A stretch of DNA of 64,000 nucleotides, from NCBI RefSeq assembly GCF_009295515.1, contig NZ_RQVV01000057.1, positions 186,001 to 250,000 of the forward strand. Direction: 5' to 3'. Numbering within the stretch: the stretch's first letter is position 1; each line of letters starts with the position of its first letter. This stretch comes from Erwinia endophytica (lineage in GTDB: Bacteria; Pseudomonadota; Gammaproteobacteria; Enterobacterales; Enterobacteriaceae). The notes under the pieces were generated by a model. It did not search any database, had not been told where the DNA came from, and saw nothing but the letters and a program-made list of their open reading frames with translations. The translations under genes were made by a program, and so were the position numbers. Below are positions 56,608-64,000 of the stretch, one piece after another.

Positions 56608-58026
56608 ATGATTGAGCCAACTTCTTCTACCGATGCGTTAAACGTGGCTCCCGCACCACGCAATGATTTCCTCCGCTTGTTGTTACGGCGTGATAAAACC
56701 CCGGTCATGGTGCTGATCATGGCCGGTATTGTCGGTATCCTGGCCGGGCTGGTTGGTGTGGGATTTGAAAAAGCGGTTAACGCGGTCAACGCTTATCGAT
56801 TGACCATACTGGCAACGGTTGAAAACCACTGGCTGCTACTTTTTCCTCTGGCTTTTATTCTTTCCGCATTGCTGGCGGTTATCGGCTATTACCTCGTCCA
56901 GCGTTTTGCTCCTGAGGCATCCGGTTCCGGTATTCCAGAGATTGAAGGTGCGCTGGAGGAACTAAGACCGGTACGTTGGTGGCGGCTGATCCCGGTGAAA
57001 TTTATCGGTGGCATGGGGACGCTGGGGGCCGGTATGGTGCTGGGACGAGAAGGGCCCACGGTGCAACTGGGGGGTAACATTGGCCGGATGGTGTTGGATA
57101 TTTTCCGCATGAAAAGTACTGAAGCGCGTCATTCACTGCTGGCGACTGGCGCGGCGGCGGGTTTGTCTGCCGCTTTCAACGCGCCGCTAGCCGGGATTCT
57201 GTTTATTATTGAAGAGATGCGTTTTCAGTTTCGCTACAGTCTGATCTCGATTAAGGCGGTATTTATCGGCGTCATTATGTCGAGTATCGTTTTTCGCCTT
57301 TTTAATGGCGAGCATGCGGTCATTGCGGTCGGTAAACTGGGCGAATCCCCGGTCAATACCCTGTGGCTATATCTGCTGCTGGGGATGGTCGTGGGTGTCG
57401 TGGGCGTGGCGTTCAATGTACTGATATTCAAAACACAGGATATGTTCCAGCGCATGCATGGTGGCAATTTGCGTAATCTACTGATTATCGGCGCACTTCT
57501 GGGCGGTGTTTGCGGTGTGCTGGGCCTGATTGAACCTGAGTCGACGGGGGGCGGATTTACTTTGATCCCGATTGCCGTGGCAGGAAATTACACCATTGGT
57601 ATGTTGTTGTTTATTTTTATTGCCCGGATGGTGACCACCTTGCTGTGCTTTGGTTCGGGGGCGCCGGGCGGCATTTTCGCCCCGATGTTGGCGCTGGGAA
57701 CTTTGTTGGGGACCGCGTTTGGCATGGCCAGCGCTTCGCTGTTTCCGGCATACCACCTTGAGGCCGGAACTTTCGCCATTGCCGGAATGGGCGCGCTGTT
57801 CGCCGCTTCAGTCCGGGCGCCGTTGACCGGAATTGTGCTGGTTTTGGAAATGACCGACAACTATCAACTTATTTTACCGATGATTATCACCTGCCTTGGC
57901 GCAACATTACTGGCGCAATGCCTGGGCGGTAAGCCATTATACTCTGCGTTGTTGGCTCGTTTGCTGGCGAAACAACAACAGGTGGATGAGGCAGCAGCAC
58001 AGCAAGCTACCTATCCCCGAGCTTGA
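56608..58026 (+). CDS. clcA: H(+)/Cl(-) exchange transporter ClcA
   Basis: 472 residues (E. coli 473). CLC antiporter for extreme acid response. Selectivity motifs GSGIPE, GREGPTV (gating Glu148 type), IIEEM (proton glutamate) and [12 protein letters not shown] 56608 gives the E. coli-like short N-terminal tail; a GTG at 56557 would add 17 residues without a ribosome site. The N-terminus (1-20) is not conserved. Ribosome site is poor, suggesting weak basal expression. Confidence 0.95.
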   Translation: MIEPTSSTDALNVAPAPRNDFLRLLLRRDKTPVMVLIMAGIVGILAGLVGVGFEKAVNAVNAYRLTILATVENHWLLLFPLAFILSALLAVIGYYLVQRFAPEASGSGIPEIEGALEELRPVRWWRLIPVKFIGGMGTLGAGMVLGREGPTVQLGGNIGRMVLDIFRMKSTEARHSLLATGAAAGLSAAFNAPLAGILFIIEEMRFQFRYSLISIKAVFIGVIMSSIVFRLFNGEHAVIAVGKLGESPVNTLWLYLLLGMVVGVVGVAFNVLIFKTQDMFQRMHGGNLRNLLIIGALLGGVCGVLGLIEPESTGGGFTLIPIAVAGNYTIGMLLFIFIARMVTTLLCFGSGAPGGIFAPMLALGTLLGTAFGMASASLFPAYHLEAGTFAIAGMGALFAASVRAPLTGIVLVLEMTDNYQLILPMIITCLGATLLAQCLGGKPLYSALLARLLAKQQQVDEAAAQQATYPRA

Positions 58027-58116
58027 ATTATTTAAGGTATAAGTAAGATAATGATCCTGATAATGGTCGAAATATGACCGGTCAGGCAACTGCCTGTATG
58101 CATACTGGAGTGTTAA

Positions 58117-58461
58117 ATGAGTGACGATATAGCTCTGCCCCTGCAATTTACTGAAGCAGCGGCCAGTAAAGTCAAAAGCCTGATTTCGGAAGAAGATAAT
58201 CCGGATCTGAAACTGCGCGTCTATATCACCGGTGGTGGCTGTAGTGGCTTCCAGTATGGCTTTACTTTTGATGATAAAGTCAACGATGGTGATATGACCA
58301 TTGAGAAATCTGGCGTGGCATTGGTGGTAGACCCGATGAGCCTGCAGTATCTGGTGGGAGGGTCGGTTGATTATACCGAAGGGTTGGAAGGTTCACGTTT
58401 TGTGGTGACCAATCCGAATGCTAAAACCACGTGTGGCTGTGGTTCTTCCTTCAGTATCTGA
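58117..58461 (+). CDS. erpA: Iron-sulfur cluster insertion protein ErpA
   Basis: 114 residues, E. coli length, A-type carrier. The three cluster cysteines are in [10 protein letters not shown] and the C-terminal TCGCGSSF. Delivers clusters to IspG/IspH and respiratory enzymes. GGAG lies six bases before ATG. In E. coli yadS and btuF follow before mtnN; here mtnN comes next. Confidence 0.98.
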   Translation: MSDDIALPLQFTEAAASKVKSLISEEDNPDLKLRVYITGGGCSGFQYGFTFDDKVNDGDMTIEKSGVALVVDPMSLQYLVGGSVDYTEGLEGSRFVVTNPNAKTTCGCGSSFSI

Positions 58462-58464
58462 TAA

Positions 58465-58489
58465 AACCCCGGCGTTTTCGCCGCCGGGG
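58465..58489 (-). terminator. Terminator between erpA and mtnN
   Basis: CCCCGGCG (58467-58474) and CGCCGGGG (58482-58489), 7-base loop. On the minus strand the stem runs into TTTTAT, so it ends mtnN transcripts well and can also act on erpA. Confidence 0.8.
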
Positions 58490-58534
58490 ATGTTACTGCA
58501 GCCCGCAACCTATCCACAGCACTAAAAGGCGGCG

Positions 58535-59233
58535 TTAAACGTGGGTCAGGTGGGCCAGCAGCGTTTCAACCAACAGTGAAGATTGCTTAGCGGCGACGCT
58601 GAGGAATTCTTCAAAGCTCAGATGAGATTGCTGGTCGGCCACGTCAGAAATAGCGCGGACGACCACGAAGGGGATGGCAAACTGATGGCAGACATGGGCA
58701 ATCGCCGTGGCTTCCATTTCTACCGCGACCGCCTGTGGAAAGGTGGAGCGGATACGGGCCAGTGGTTCCGCACCGTTGATAAAGGCATCGCCACTGACCA
58801 CCAGGCCGCGCACGGCATGCTGGCCGAGCTGTTTGATGCAGCTTTCAGCTGCGGCAATGAGCCGCTCATCGGCGGCAAAGGCCGCAGGGCAGCCCGCCAT
58901 CTGGCCGGGTTCGTAACCGAAAGCGGTCACGTCGGCGTCGTGGTAACGCACCTGGTCAGAGACCACGATATCCCCCACGTTTAGCGTCGGAGCCAGCCCC
59001 CCAGCGGAACCGGTGTTAATAATAATGTCAGGTTTGCATATCTGTAGCAGCAGTGTGGTACCCATGGCGGCAGAGACTTTACCGATTCCCGATTTTAGCA
59101 GGGCAATATCCACACCATTTAGAGTCCCGGTATAAATTTCACAGCCTGCCAGCGCTATTGTCTGACGGTTTTCAATTTTGTCACGTAGCAGGGTCACTTC
59201 CTGCTCCATTGCACCAATAATGCCTGCTTTCAT
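58535..59233 (-). CDS. mtnN: 5'-methylthioadenosine/S-adenosylhomocysteine nucleosidase
   Basis: 232 residues, E. coli length. Cleaves MTA, SAH and 5'-deoxyadenosine; links polyamine and quorum-signal metabolism. Start [16 protein letters not shown]; nucleosidase motifs [24 protein letters not shown] and [10 protein letters not shown] (catalytic Asp). ATG 59233. Divergent from dgt over a 98-base gap. In E. coli it is the first gene of an operon with btuF and yadS, which are missing here. Confidence 0.97.
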   Translation of the reverse strand: MKAGIIGAMEQEVTLLRDKIENRQTIALAGCEIYTGTLNGVDIALLKSGIGKVSAAMGTTLLLQICKPDIIINTGSAGGLAPTLNVGDIVVSDQVRYHDADVTAFGYEPGQMAGCPAAFAADERLIAAAESCIKQLGQHAVRGLVVSGDAFINGAEPLARIRSTFPQAVAVEMEATAIAHVCHQFAIPFVVVRAISDVADQQSHLSFEEFLSVAAKQSSLLVETLLAHLTHV

Positions 59234-59331
59234 AGGGATACTCGCTAATGTTGTAGTATAACTCGTCACATATGATGCATAGTTTATCATGATTAAACTC
59301 ACCGAAGCAGTCAGTGTTCCAGGGGACAACT

Positions 59332-60846
59332 ATGTCAGCGATTGATTTCAGGACGAAGTTTAGTTTTGAGAGACCCTTTAATAACCACCAGGTGCCAGAG
59401 GGTGAATATCTCATTACCCGCCATTTTGAAAGTGACCGGGGCAGGATCATTAACTCTGCGGCGATCCGGCGTCTGCAACAGAAAACGCAGGTTTTCCCGC
59501 TGGAGAGAAATGCCGCGGTCCGATCCCGTCTGACACACTCTCTGGAAGTACAGCAAACGGGCCGCTACATCGCCAAGGAAATTATCCAACAGTTGAGAGA
59601 GCAGCCAGGTGGCCTGGAACAATATGGCCTCAATGATTTCACTGGCGCGTTTGAAAGCCTGGTGGAAATGTCCTGTCTTTTACATGATGTGGGTAATCCG
59701 CCATTTGGCCATTTTGGTGAGGCGGCAATTAATGACTGGTTTAATGTGAACCTGCCGGATTTGTTGATTGAACCGACCGAGGCGGGTGTGGAAAATAATC
59801 AGCAGAGCGAAAAGTTTCTCGCGATGAATGCGAAACTTCGCCAGGATCTTTGCCATTTTGAAGGCAACGCCCAGGCTATCCGCCTGGTACATACACTTTT
59901 GCAACTCAATCTGTCTTACGTTCAGGTCGCCTGTATTTTGAAATATACTGCCCCCGCCTGGTATCAGGGAGAAAAACCTGAGCAGTTCAAGACGCTGATG
60001 AAAAAGCCAGGCTATTACCTGTCAGAGGAAAAATACGTTTCGGAGCTGCTACGGGCAACGGCAACGAAACAATATCACCGGTTCCCGCTGACATATATTA
60101 TGGAGGCAGCGGATGATATTTCCTACTGTATTGCCGACCTTGATGATGCAGTGGAAAAAGCAATCTTCAGTGTTGATCAATTGTATGGCTATTTACAAGA
60201 CGAGTGGACATCTTTGAAAAAGAACAGAAAAGTCAATTCAGATGATCTGTTTGTAAAGATAGTGGAGTTTGCTTACAGTGAGGCACAAAGCAAAGAGCGT
60301 TATCGCAGTCGCAGCGATACCTTTTTTATGAAGCTGCGGGTTCGTGTTCAGTCCCTGATGGTGGGACATGCGGTTAAACGTTTTATTGATAACATTGATG
60401 CTATTTATCAGGGTAGTTTTAATCATTCATTATTGGAAGATGAAGGTGATGAAAGTCAATTATTAGCATTATTTAAGTCTGTCGCCAGAAAGCACGTGTT
60501 TAATCATGCTGAAGTAGAGCAGCTTGAATTACAGGGATATCGGGTTATTAAAGGTCTTCTGGATATATACCAGCCGCTACTGGCCATGTCTTATACTGAC
60601 TTTAACATTCTGATAGATGACGGTTTTCATAAGCATTACCCAATAGAAACACGTCTATTTCATAAATTATCTGGAAAACATCGCAAAGCGTATTCTGTGC
60701 ATATGCGCAACTTGAAAATAGAGTATCGCTTTGAACGTTTATTGTGGGAGCGTTATTATCGTGCTCGTCTGCTGCAAGATTATGTCAGCGGCATGACGGA
60801 CTTGTATGCGTGGGACGAGTATCGTCGTTTGATGGCGGTTGAATAA
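59332..60846 (+). CDS. dgt: Deoxyguanosinetriphosphate triphosphohydrolase
   Basis: 504 residues (E. coli 505). HD-family enzyme that hydrolyses dGTP to deoxyguanosine and triphosphate. HD motifs [18 protein letters not shown] and [15 protein letters not shown]. Start ATG 59332 ([17 protein letters not shown]) with GGGGAC upstream. GC content falls in the second half (60200-60720), with AT-rich codons, compared with its flanks. Confidence 0.97.
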   Translation: MSAIDFRTKFSFERPFNNHQVPEGEYLITRHFESDRGRIINSAAIRRLQQKTQVFPLERNAAVRSRLTHSLEVQQTGRYIAKEIIQQLREQPGGLEQYGLNDFTGAFESLVEMSCLLHDVGNPPFGHFGEAAINDWFNVNLPDLLIEPTEAGVENNQQSEKFLAMNAKLRQDLCHFEGNAQAIRLVHTLLQLNLSYVQVACILKYTAPAWYQGEKPEQFKTLMKKPGYYLSEEKYVSELLRATATKQYHRFPLTYIMEAADDISYCIADLDDAVEKAIFSVDQLYGYLQDEWTSLKKNRKVNSDDLFVKIVEFAYSEAQSKERYRSRSDTFFMKLRVRVQSLMVGHAVKRFIDNIDAIYQGSFNHSLLEDEGDESQLLALFKSVARKHVFNHAEVEQLELQGYRVIKGLLDIYQPLLAMSYTDFNILIDDGFHKHYPIETRLFHKLSGKHRKAYSVHMRNLKIEYRFERLLWERYYRARLLQDYVSGMTDLYAWDEYRRLMAVE

Positions 60847-60914
60847 TGTCACTGGAAGGCTAAGTTTTGTAAAGATGCAGAATAAATTTTTACTTTTAGT
60901 AGAAGCTTACTCAT

Positions 60915-60941
60915 GAACTTAGCGTTAAAAATTAACTCTTA
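60915..60941 (+). promoter_or_regulatory. SigmaE-type promoter of degP
   Basis: GAACTT (60915-60920), 16 bases, TCTTA (60937-60941). E. coli degP has GAACTT-N16-TCTGA. One mismatch in the -10. 62 bases before the degP ATG. Predicts envelope-stress induction. Confidence 0.75.
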
Positions 60942-61002
60942 CCATCAGACCACGACCACAGAAATGGTTGCATAATTGGACGTAATTTAGAGAAACTGAC
61001 AC

Positions 61003-62436
61003 ATGAAAAAAACACTTTTAGCTAGCGCGTTGGTTCTGGGCCTGGGAATGGCGATGGGCCCGTATACTGCCTCTGCAGCAGAAACTGCTTCTTCCTCCAG
61101 CTCACAATTGCCAAGTCTGGCGCCGATGTTAGAAAAAGTGATGCCTTCAGTGGTGAGTATTAATGTAGAAGGAAGCACAACCGTCCGCACACCGCGGTTA
61201 CCGCAGCAGTTCCAGCAGTTCTTTGGTAATAACTCGCCGTTCTGCCAGGACGGTTCGCCTTTCCAGGGATCGCCAATGTGTCAAGGGGGCGGTGATCAGG
61301 GACAAGGTGGAACCGATACTCAGCAGGAAAAATTCCGTGCGCTGGGGTCTGGCGTAGTGATTAATGCCGCTAAAGGCTATGTCGTTACTAATAATCATGT
61401 GGTCGAAAATGCGACCAAAATCCAGGTACAGCTGAGTGATGGCCGTAAATATGACGCGAAAGTGATCGGTAAAGATCCGCGTTCGGATATTGCGCTGATC
61501 CAACTGAAAGATGCAAAAAATCTGACCGAGATTAAAATCGCTGACTCAGACGATCTGCGCGTTGGCGACTACACTGTAGCCATTGGTAACCCTTACGGCC
61601 TGGGCGAAACGGTGACTTCCGGTATCGTCTCGGCACTGGGACGTAGTGGTCTGAACGTCGAAAATTACGAAAACTTTATCCAGACTGATGCCGCCATCAA
61701 CCGGGGTAACTCGGGCGGCGCGTTGGTGAACCTGAATGGTGAACTGATCGGTATTAACACCGCGATCCTCGCGCCAGACGGCGGAAACATTGGGATTGGC
61801 TTTGCTATCCCAAGTAACATGGTCAAAAACCTGACCGCGCAGATGGTTGAATATGGTCAGGTGAAACGCGGCGAGCTGGGGATCATGGGAACCGAGCTGA
61901 ACTCCGAGTTGGCTAAAGCGATGAAAGTTGATGCTCAGCGCGGAGCCTTCGTCAGTCAGGTGCTGCCAAATTCTTCCGCGGCGAAAGCGGGGATTAAAGC
62001 GGGTGACGTGGTGACCTCCATCAACGGCAAACCTGTTTCCAGTTTTGCTGCGCTGCGTGCCCAGGTGGGGTCGTTGCCAGTGGGAACCAAAATGACGTTG
62101 GGCCTGATCCGTGACGGTAAAAACATCACGGTAAATGTTGAGTTGCAGCAAAGCACCCAAACCAAAGTTGATTCCGGCAATATCTATACGGGTATCGAAG
62201 GGGCTGATCTTAGCAATTATGACGCGAAAGGCATCAAGGGCGTGAAAGTCGACAGCGTGAAAGCGGGTTCAGCAGCGGATCGTATTGGATTGAAGAAAGG
62301 CGATATCATCCTTGGCGTTAACCAGCAGGCGGTCACTAACCTGGGTGAACTGCGTAAGGTTCTTGATGCTAAACCTTCGGTGCTGGCGCTGAACATTCAA
62401 CGTGGTGATGCCACCATCTACCTGTTGATGCAGTAA
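61003..62436 (+). CDS. degP: Periplasmic serine endoprotease/chaperone DegP
   Basis: 477 residues. Signal peptide MKKTLLASALVLGLGMAMGP through ASA; protease domain with His in VTNNHVV, Asp in SDIALIQL and Ser in NRGNSGGALVN; the LA loop with two cysteines (SPFCQDG, SPMCQGG); PDZ1 about 280-370 and PDZ2 about 390-475. Degrades misfolded envelope proteins and assists outer-membrane proteins. LA loop is Gly/Gln-rich, a little longer than in E. coli. Own terminator follows. Confidence 0.98.
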   Translation: MKKTLLASALVLGLGMAMGPYTASAAETASSSSSQLPSLAPMLEKVMPSVVSINVEGSTTVRTPRLPQQFQQFFGNNSPFCQDGSPFQGSPMCQGGGDQGQGGTDTQQEKFRALGSGVVINAAKGYVVTNNHVVENATKIQVQLSDGRKYDAKVIGKDPRSDIALIQLKDAKNLTEIKIADSDDLRVGDYTVAIGNPYGLGETVTSGIVSALGRSGLNVENYENFIQTDAAINRGNSGGALVNLNGELIGINTAILAPDGGNIGIGFAIPSNMVKNLTAQMVEYGQVKRGELGIMGTELNSELAKAMKVDAQRGAFVSQVLPNSSAAKAGIKAGDVVTSINGKPVSSFAALRAQVGSLPVGTKMTLGLIRDGKNITVNVELQQSTQTKVDSGNIYTGIEGADLSNYDAKGIKGVKVDSVKAGSAADRIGLKKGDIILGVNQQAVTNLGELRKVLDAKPSVLALNIQRGDATIYLLMQ

Positions 62437-62498
62437 CCGTGGTTGAAATGGGGGGCCAGGGATAACTCTAACCGCCCATTAACACACATCAAACTGAA

Positions 62499-62530
62499 GG
62501 GGTTGGCCGTTAAAGGCTGGCCCCTTTTTT
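62499..62530 (+). terminator. Terminator after degP
   Basis: GGGGTTGGCC (62499-62508) pairs with GGCTGGCCCC (62515-62524) using three G-T pairs, loop of 6, then TTTTTT. Confidence 0.88.
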
Positions 62531-62613
62531 ATTTCGCTGAAAAGTTGTTGTGACGATGAATTCTCCTGAAATTTTTACATCATAGATCACGATTAGTGCA
62601 TATGAACAATGTG

Positions 62614-62637
62614 CTCGCAGGGTCCTGCGAGTATGCT
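62614..62637 (+). promoter_or_regulatory. Palindrome overlapping the candidate cdaR promoter
   Basis: CTCGCAGG-GT-CCTGCGAG (62614-62631), an 8+2+8 palindrome, directly abuts TATGCT (62632-62637), a likely -10 for cdaR 30 bases ahead of the start. No good -35 is seen at 62609-62614, consistent with an activated promoter. A CdaR or other operator is possible. Confidence 0.5.
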
Positions 62638-62666
62638 GAAAAAATGATGCTTTTCAGGAGTCATGA

Positions 62667-63824
62667 ATGGCCACTTATCATCTGGATGCTCGCCTGGCGC
62701 AGGAAATTGTTGCCCGCACAATGAAAATTATTGACAGCAATGTCAATGTGATGGATGCGCGTGGCCGGATTATCGGCAGTGGTGATAGCGAGCGAATTGG
62801 TGAAATGCACGAAGGGGCGCTGCTGGCGCTGTCGCAGGCACGGGTGGTAGACATCGACGACGCGGTAGCGAAACATCTGCACGGTGTGCGGCCAGGGGTC
62901 AATCTGCCGATGCGTATCGATGGGGAAATTGTCGGCGTCATTGGTCTGACTGGGGAACCGGAAACGTTGCACCACTATGGCGAGCTGGTTTGTATGACGG
63001 CGGAAATGATGCTGGAACAGGCCAGATTGCTGCATATGCTGGCGCAGGATAGCCGTCTGCGTGAAGAACTGGTACTTAACTTGATCCGCAGTGATACGCT
63101 TTCACCCGCATTGATGGAATGGGCGCAACGTTTAGGTATTGATCTGGAACTGCCGCGAGTGGTCGCGGTGGTGGAAGTCGATAGCGGCCAACTGGAAGTG
63201 GATAGCGCCATGTCGGAGTTACAGCAGTTACAGACGATGCTGATCACACCGGAGCGGGACAACTTGATAGCCATTGTCTCGTTGACCGAGATGGTGGTAC
63301 TGAAACCGGCCTTTAACACTCACGGTCGTTTCGATGCGGAAGATCATCGCAAGCGGGTGGAGTTGTTGCTGTCGCGGATGAAGGAACGGGGACACTTACG
63401 CATGAGGATTGCGTTGGGTAACTTTTTTACCGGGCCGGGCAGTATCGCACGCTCTTATCGCACAGCGCATACCACGATGGTGGTGGGTAAACAGCGGATG
63501 CCAGAGCAACGCAGTTACTTTTACCAGGACCTGGTGCTACCGGTGCTGCTGGACAGTTTGCGTGGAGGGTGGCAGGCCAATGAACTTTCACGACCACTGG
63601 CAAAACTGAAGTCGATGGACAGCAATGGCTTGCTGAAGCGCACGCTGATTTCATGGTTCAGTCATAATGTACAACCTTCGGCCACGGCAAAAGCGCTCTA
63701 TATCCATCGTAATACCCTTGAATACCGGCTAAACCGCATTTCGGAACTGACAGGACTTAATTTGAGTCATTTCGATGACCGATTGCTACTGTATGTGGCG
63801 TTGCAACTGGATGAACAACCGTAA
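62667..63824 (+). CDS. cdaR: Transcriptional activator of sugar-diacid genes CdaR
   Basis: 385 residues, E. coli length. Activates garPLRK, garD and gudPXD for galactarate, glucarate and glycerate use. N-terminal sugar-diacid recognition domain (about 1-135), GGDEF-like middle, C-terminal helix-turn-helix of the PucR type (NVQPSATAKALYIHRNTLEYRLNRISELTG around 328-360). ATG 62667 follows AGGAG by six bases. Confidence 0.97.
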   Translation: MATYHLDARLAQEIVARTMKIIDSNVNVMDARGRIIGSGDSERIGEMHEGALLALSQARVVDIDDAVAKHLHGVRPGVNLPMRIDGEIVGVIGLTGEPETLHHYGELVCMTAEMMLEQARLLHMLAQDSRLREELVLNLIRSDTLSPALMEWAQRLGIDLELPRVVAVVEVDSGQLEVDSAMSELQQLQTMLITPERDNLIAIVSLTEMVVLKPAFNTHGRFDAEDHRKRVELLLSRMKERGHLRMRIALGNFFTGPGSIARSYRTAHTTMVVGKQRMPEQRSYFYQDLVLPVLLDSLRGGWQANELSRPLAKLKSMDSNGLLKRTLISWFSHNVQPSATAKALYIHRNTLEYRLNRISELTGLNLSHFDDRLLLYVALQLDEQP

Positions 63825-63959
63825 TAACCCGCTCTTCCTCCTGGCGACAAATACGTTGGCTGAACCAATTTATACGCCAGTCGCTTACCTGAGTAAGCTC
63901 CTGGAATGTTTGCTAAGCGTATGATTATCGCCCGTTGGGAACTAGTGTCGATGCGGTTC

Positions 63960-63976
63960 AAAACGCCTGCGTTTTT
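63960..63976 (+). terminator. Terminator downstream of cdaR
   Basis: AAAACG (63960-63965), loop CCTG, CGTTTT (63970-63975) and T. Lies 136 bases beyond cdaR; between 63825 and 63959 I see no gene. The next E. coli gene, yaeH, would be at or past the edge. Confidence 0.55.
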
Positions 63977-64000
63977 GTCCTGCCAGGCGAATTATTGGAG

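Noticed and set aside
60860-60885. CpxR box upstream of degP
   Set aside because: GTAAA is present once (near 60869) but the second half-site at five-base spacing is AGAAT, too far from GTAAA to claim.
1-64000. Intact insertion sequences, prophage genes, tRNA or rRNA
   Set aside because: I looked for transposase motifs, terminal inverted repeats with target duplications and tRNA T-loops (GGTTCGA-type) and found none convincing. The accessory blocks have no visible mobility gene.

Overview
The window is chromosomal DNA of an enterobacterium. From acnB at the left to degP-cdaR at the right it follows the gene order I know from the acnB-cdaR region of Escherichia coli K-12 (acnB, yacL, speDE, yacC, cueO, hpt, can, yadGH, panDCB, folK, pcnB, gluQRS, dksA, sfsA, thpR, hrpB, mrcB, fhuACDB, hemL, clcA, erpA, mtnN, dgt, degP, cdaR). 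The proteins are E. coli-like in length and motifs but clearly diverged, so this is another genus of Enterobacteriaceae. I cannot name the species from sequence alone. No tRNA, rRNA or intact insertion sequence was seen.

Layout: (1) 1-258 is the distal end of a type I-E CRISPR array (29-nt repeats, 32-nt spacers, degenerate last repeat); leader and cas genes lie outside. (2) acnB with its own promoter. (3) 3253-13204 is a block absent from this place in E. coli: a LysR regulator plus eight co-oriented, tightly packed genes for an M20 amidohydrolase, a complete Dpp/Opp-type ABC importer, a serine hydrolase and an MmgE/PrpD-family enzyme. It looks like an uptake-and-catabolism operon for an unknown peptide- or amide-like compound. 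(4) yacL. (5) 13826-20832 is the potassium operon kdpFABCDE with a conserved KdpE operator, inserted between yacL and speD. Its KdpD has lost about 310 residues internally, covering most of the N-terminal sensor and USP region. (6) speED, yacC and cueO, the last with a CueR-type 19-bp-spacer promoter. (7) 25217-32268 is an accessory stretch in place of E. coli gcd: an S6-protease autotransporter with an acidic Pro/Glu/Thr-rich linker, an AT-rich 1-kb intergenic region, aqpZ, a small putative lipoprotein and about 0.9 kb of decayed DNA.

(8) 32269-48822 is conserved housekeeping: purine salvage, carbonic anhydrase, the YadGH exporter, an acyltransferase where E. coli has yadI/yadE, pantothenate synthesis, folK, pcnB (with the unusual AUU start), gluQRS, dksA, sfsA, thpR, hrpB and mrcB. 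The E. coli fimbrial cluster between panB and folK is absent. (9) 48970-55007 is the ferrichrome operon fhuACDB behind a Fur-box-like sequence. FhuA has a shortened, cysteine-free gating loop, and a UUCG-capped hairpin sits between fhuA and fhuC. (10) hemL, clcA, erpA, mtnN (without the intervening yadS-btuF), dgt, degP with a sigmaE-type promoter, and cdaR with a palindrome over its candidate promoter.

The best candidates for something undescribed are the catabolic operon (3), the shortened KdpD, the autotransporter with its AT-rich flank, and the remodelled FhuA loop.
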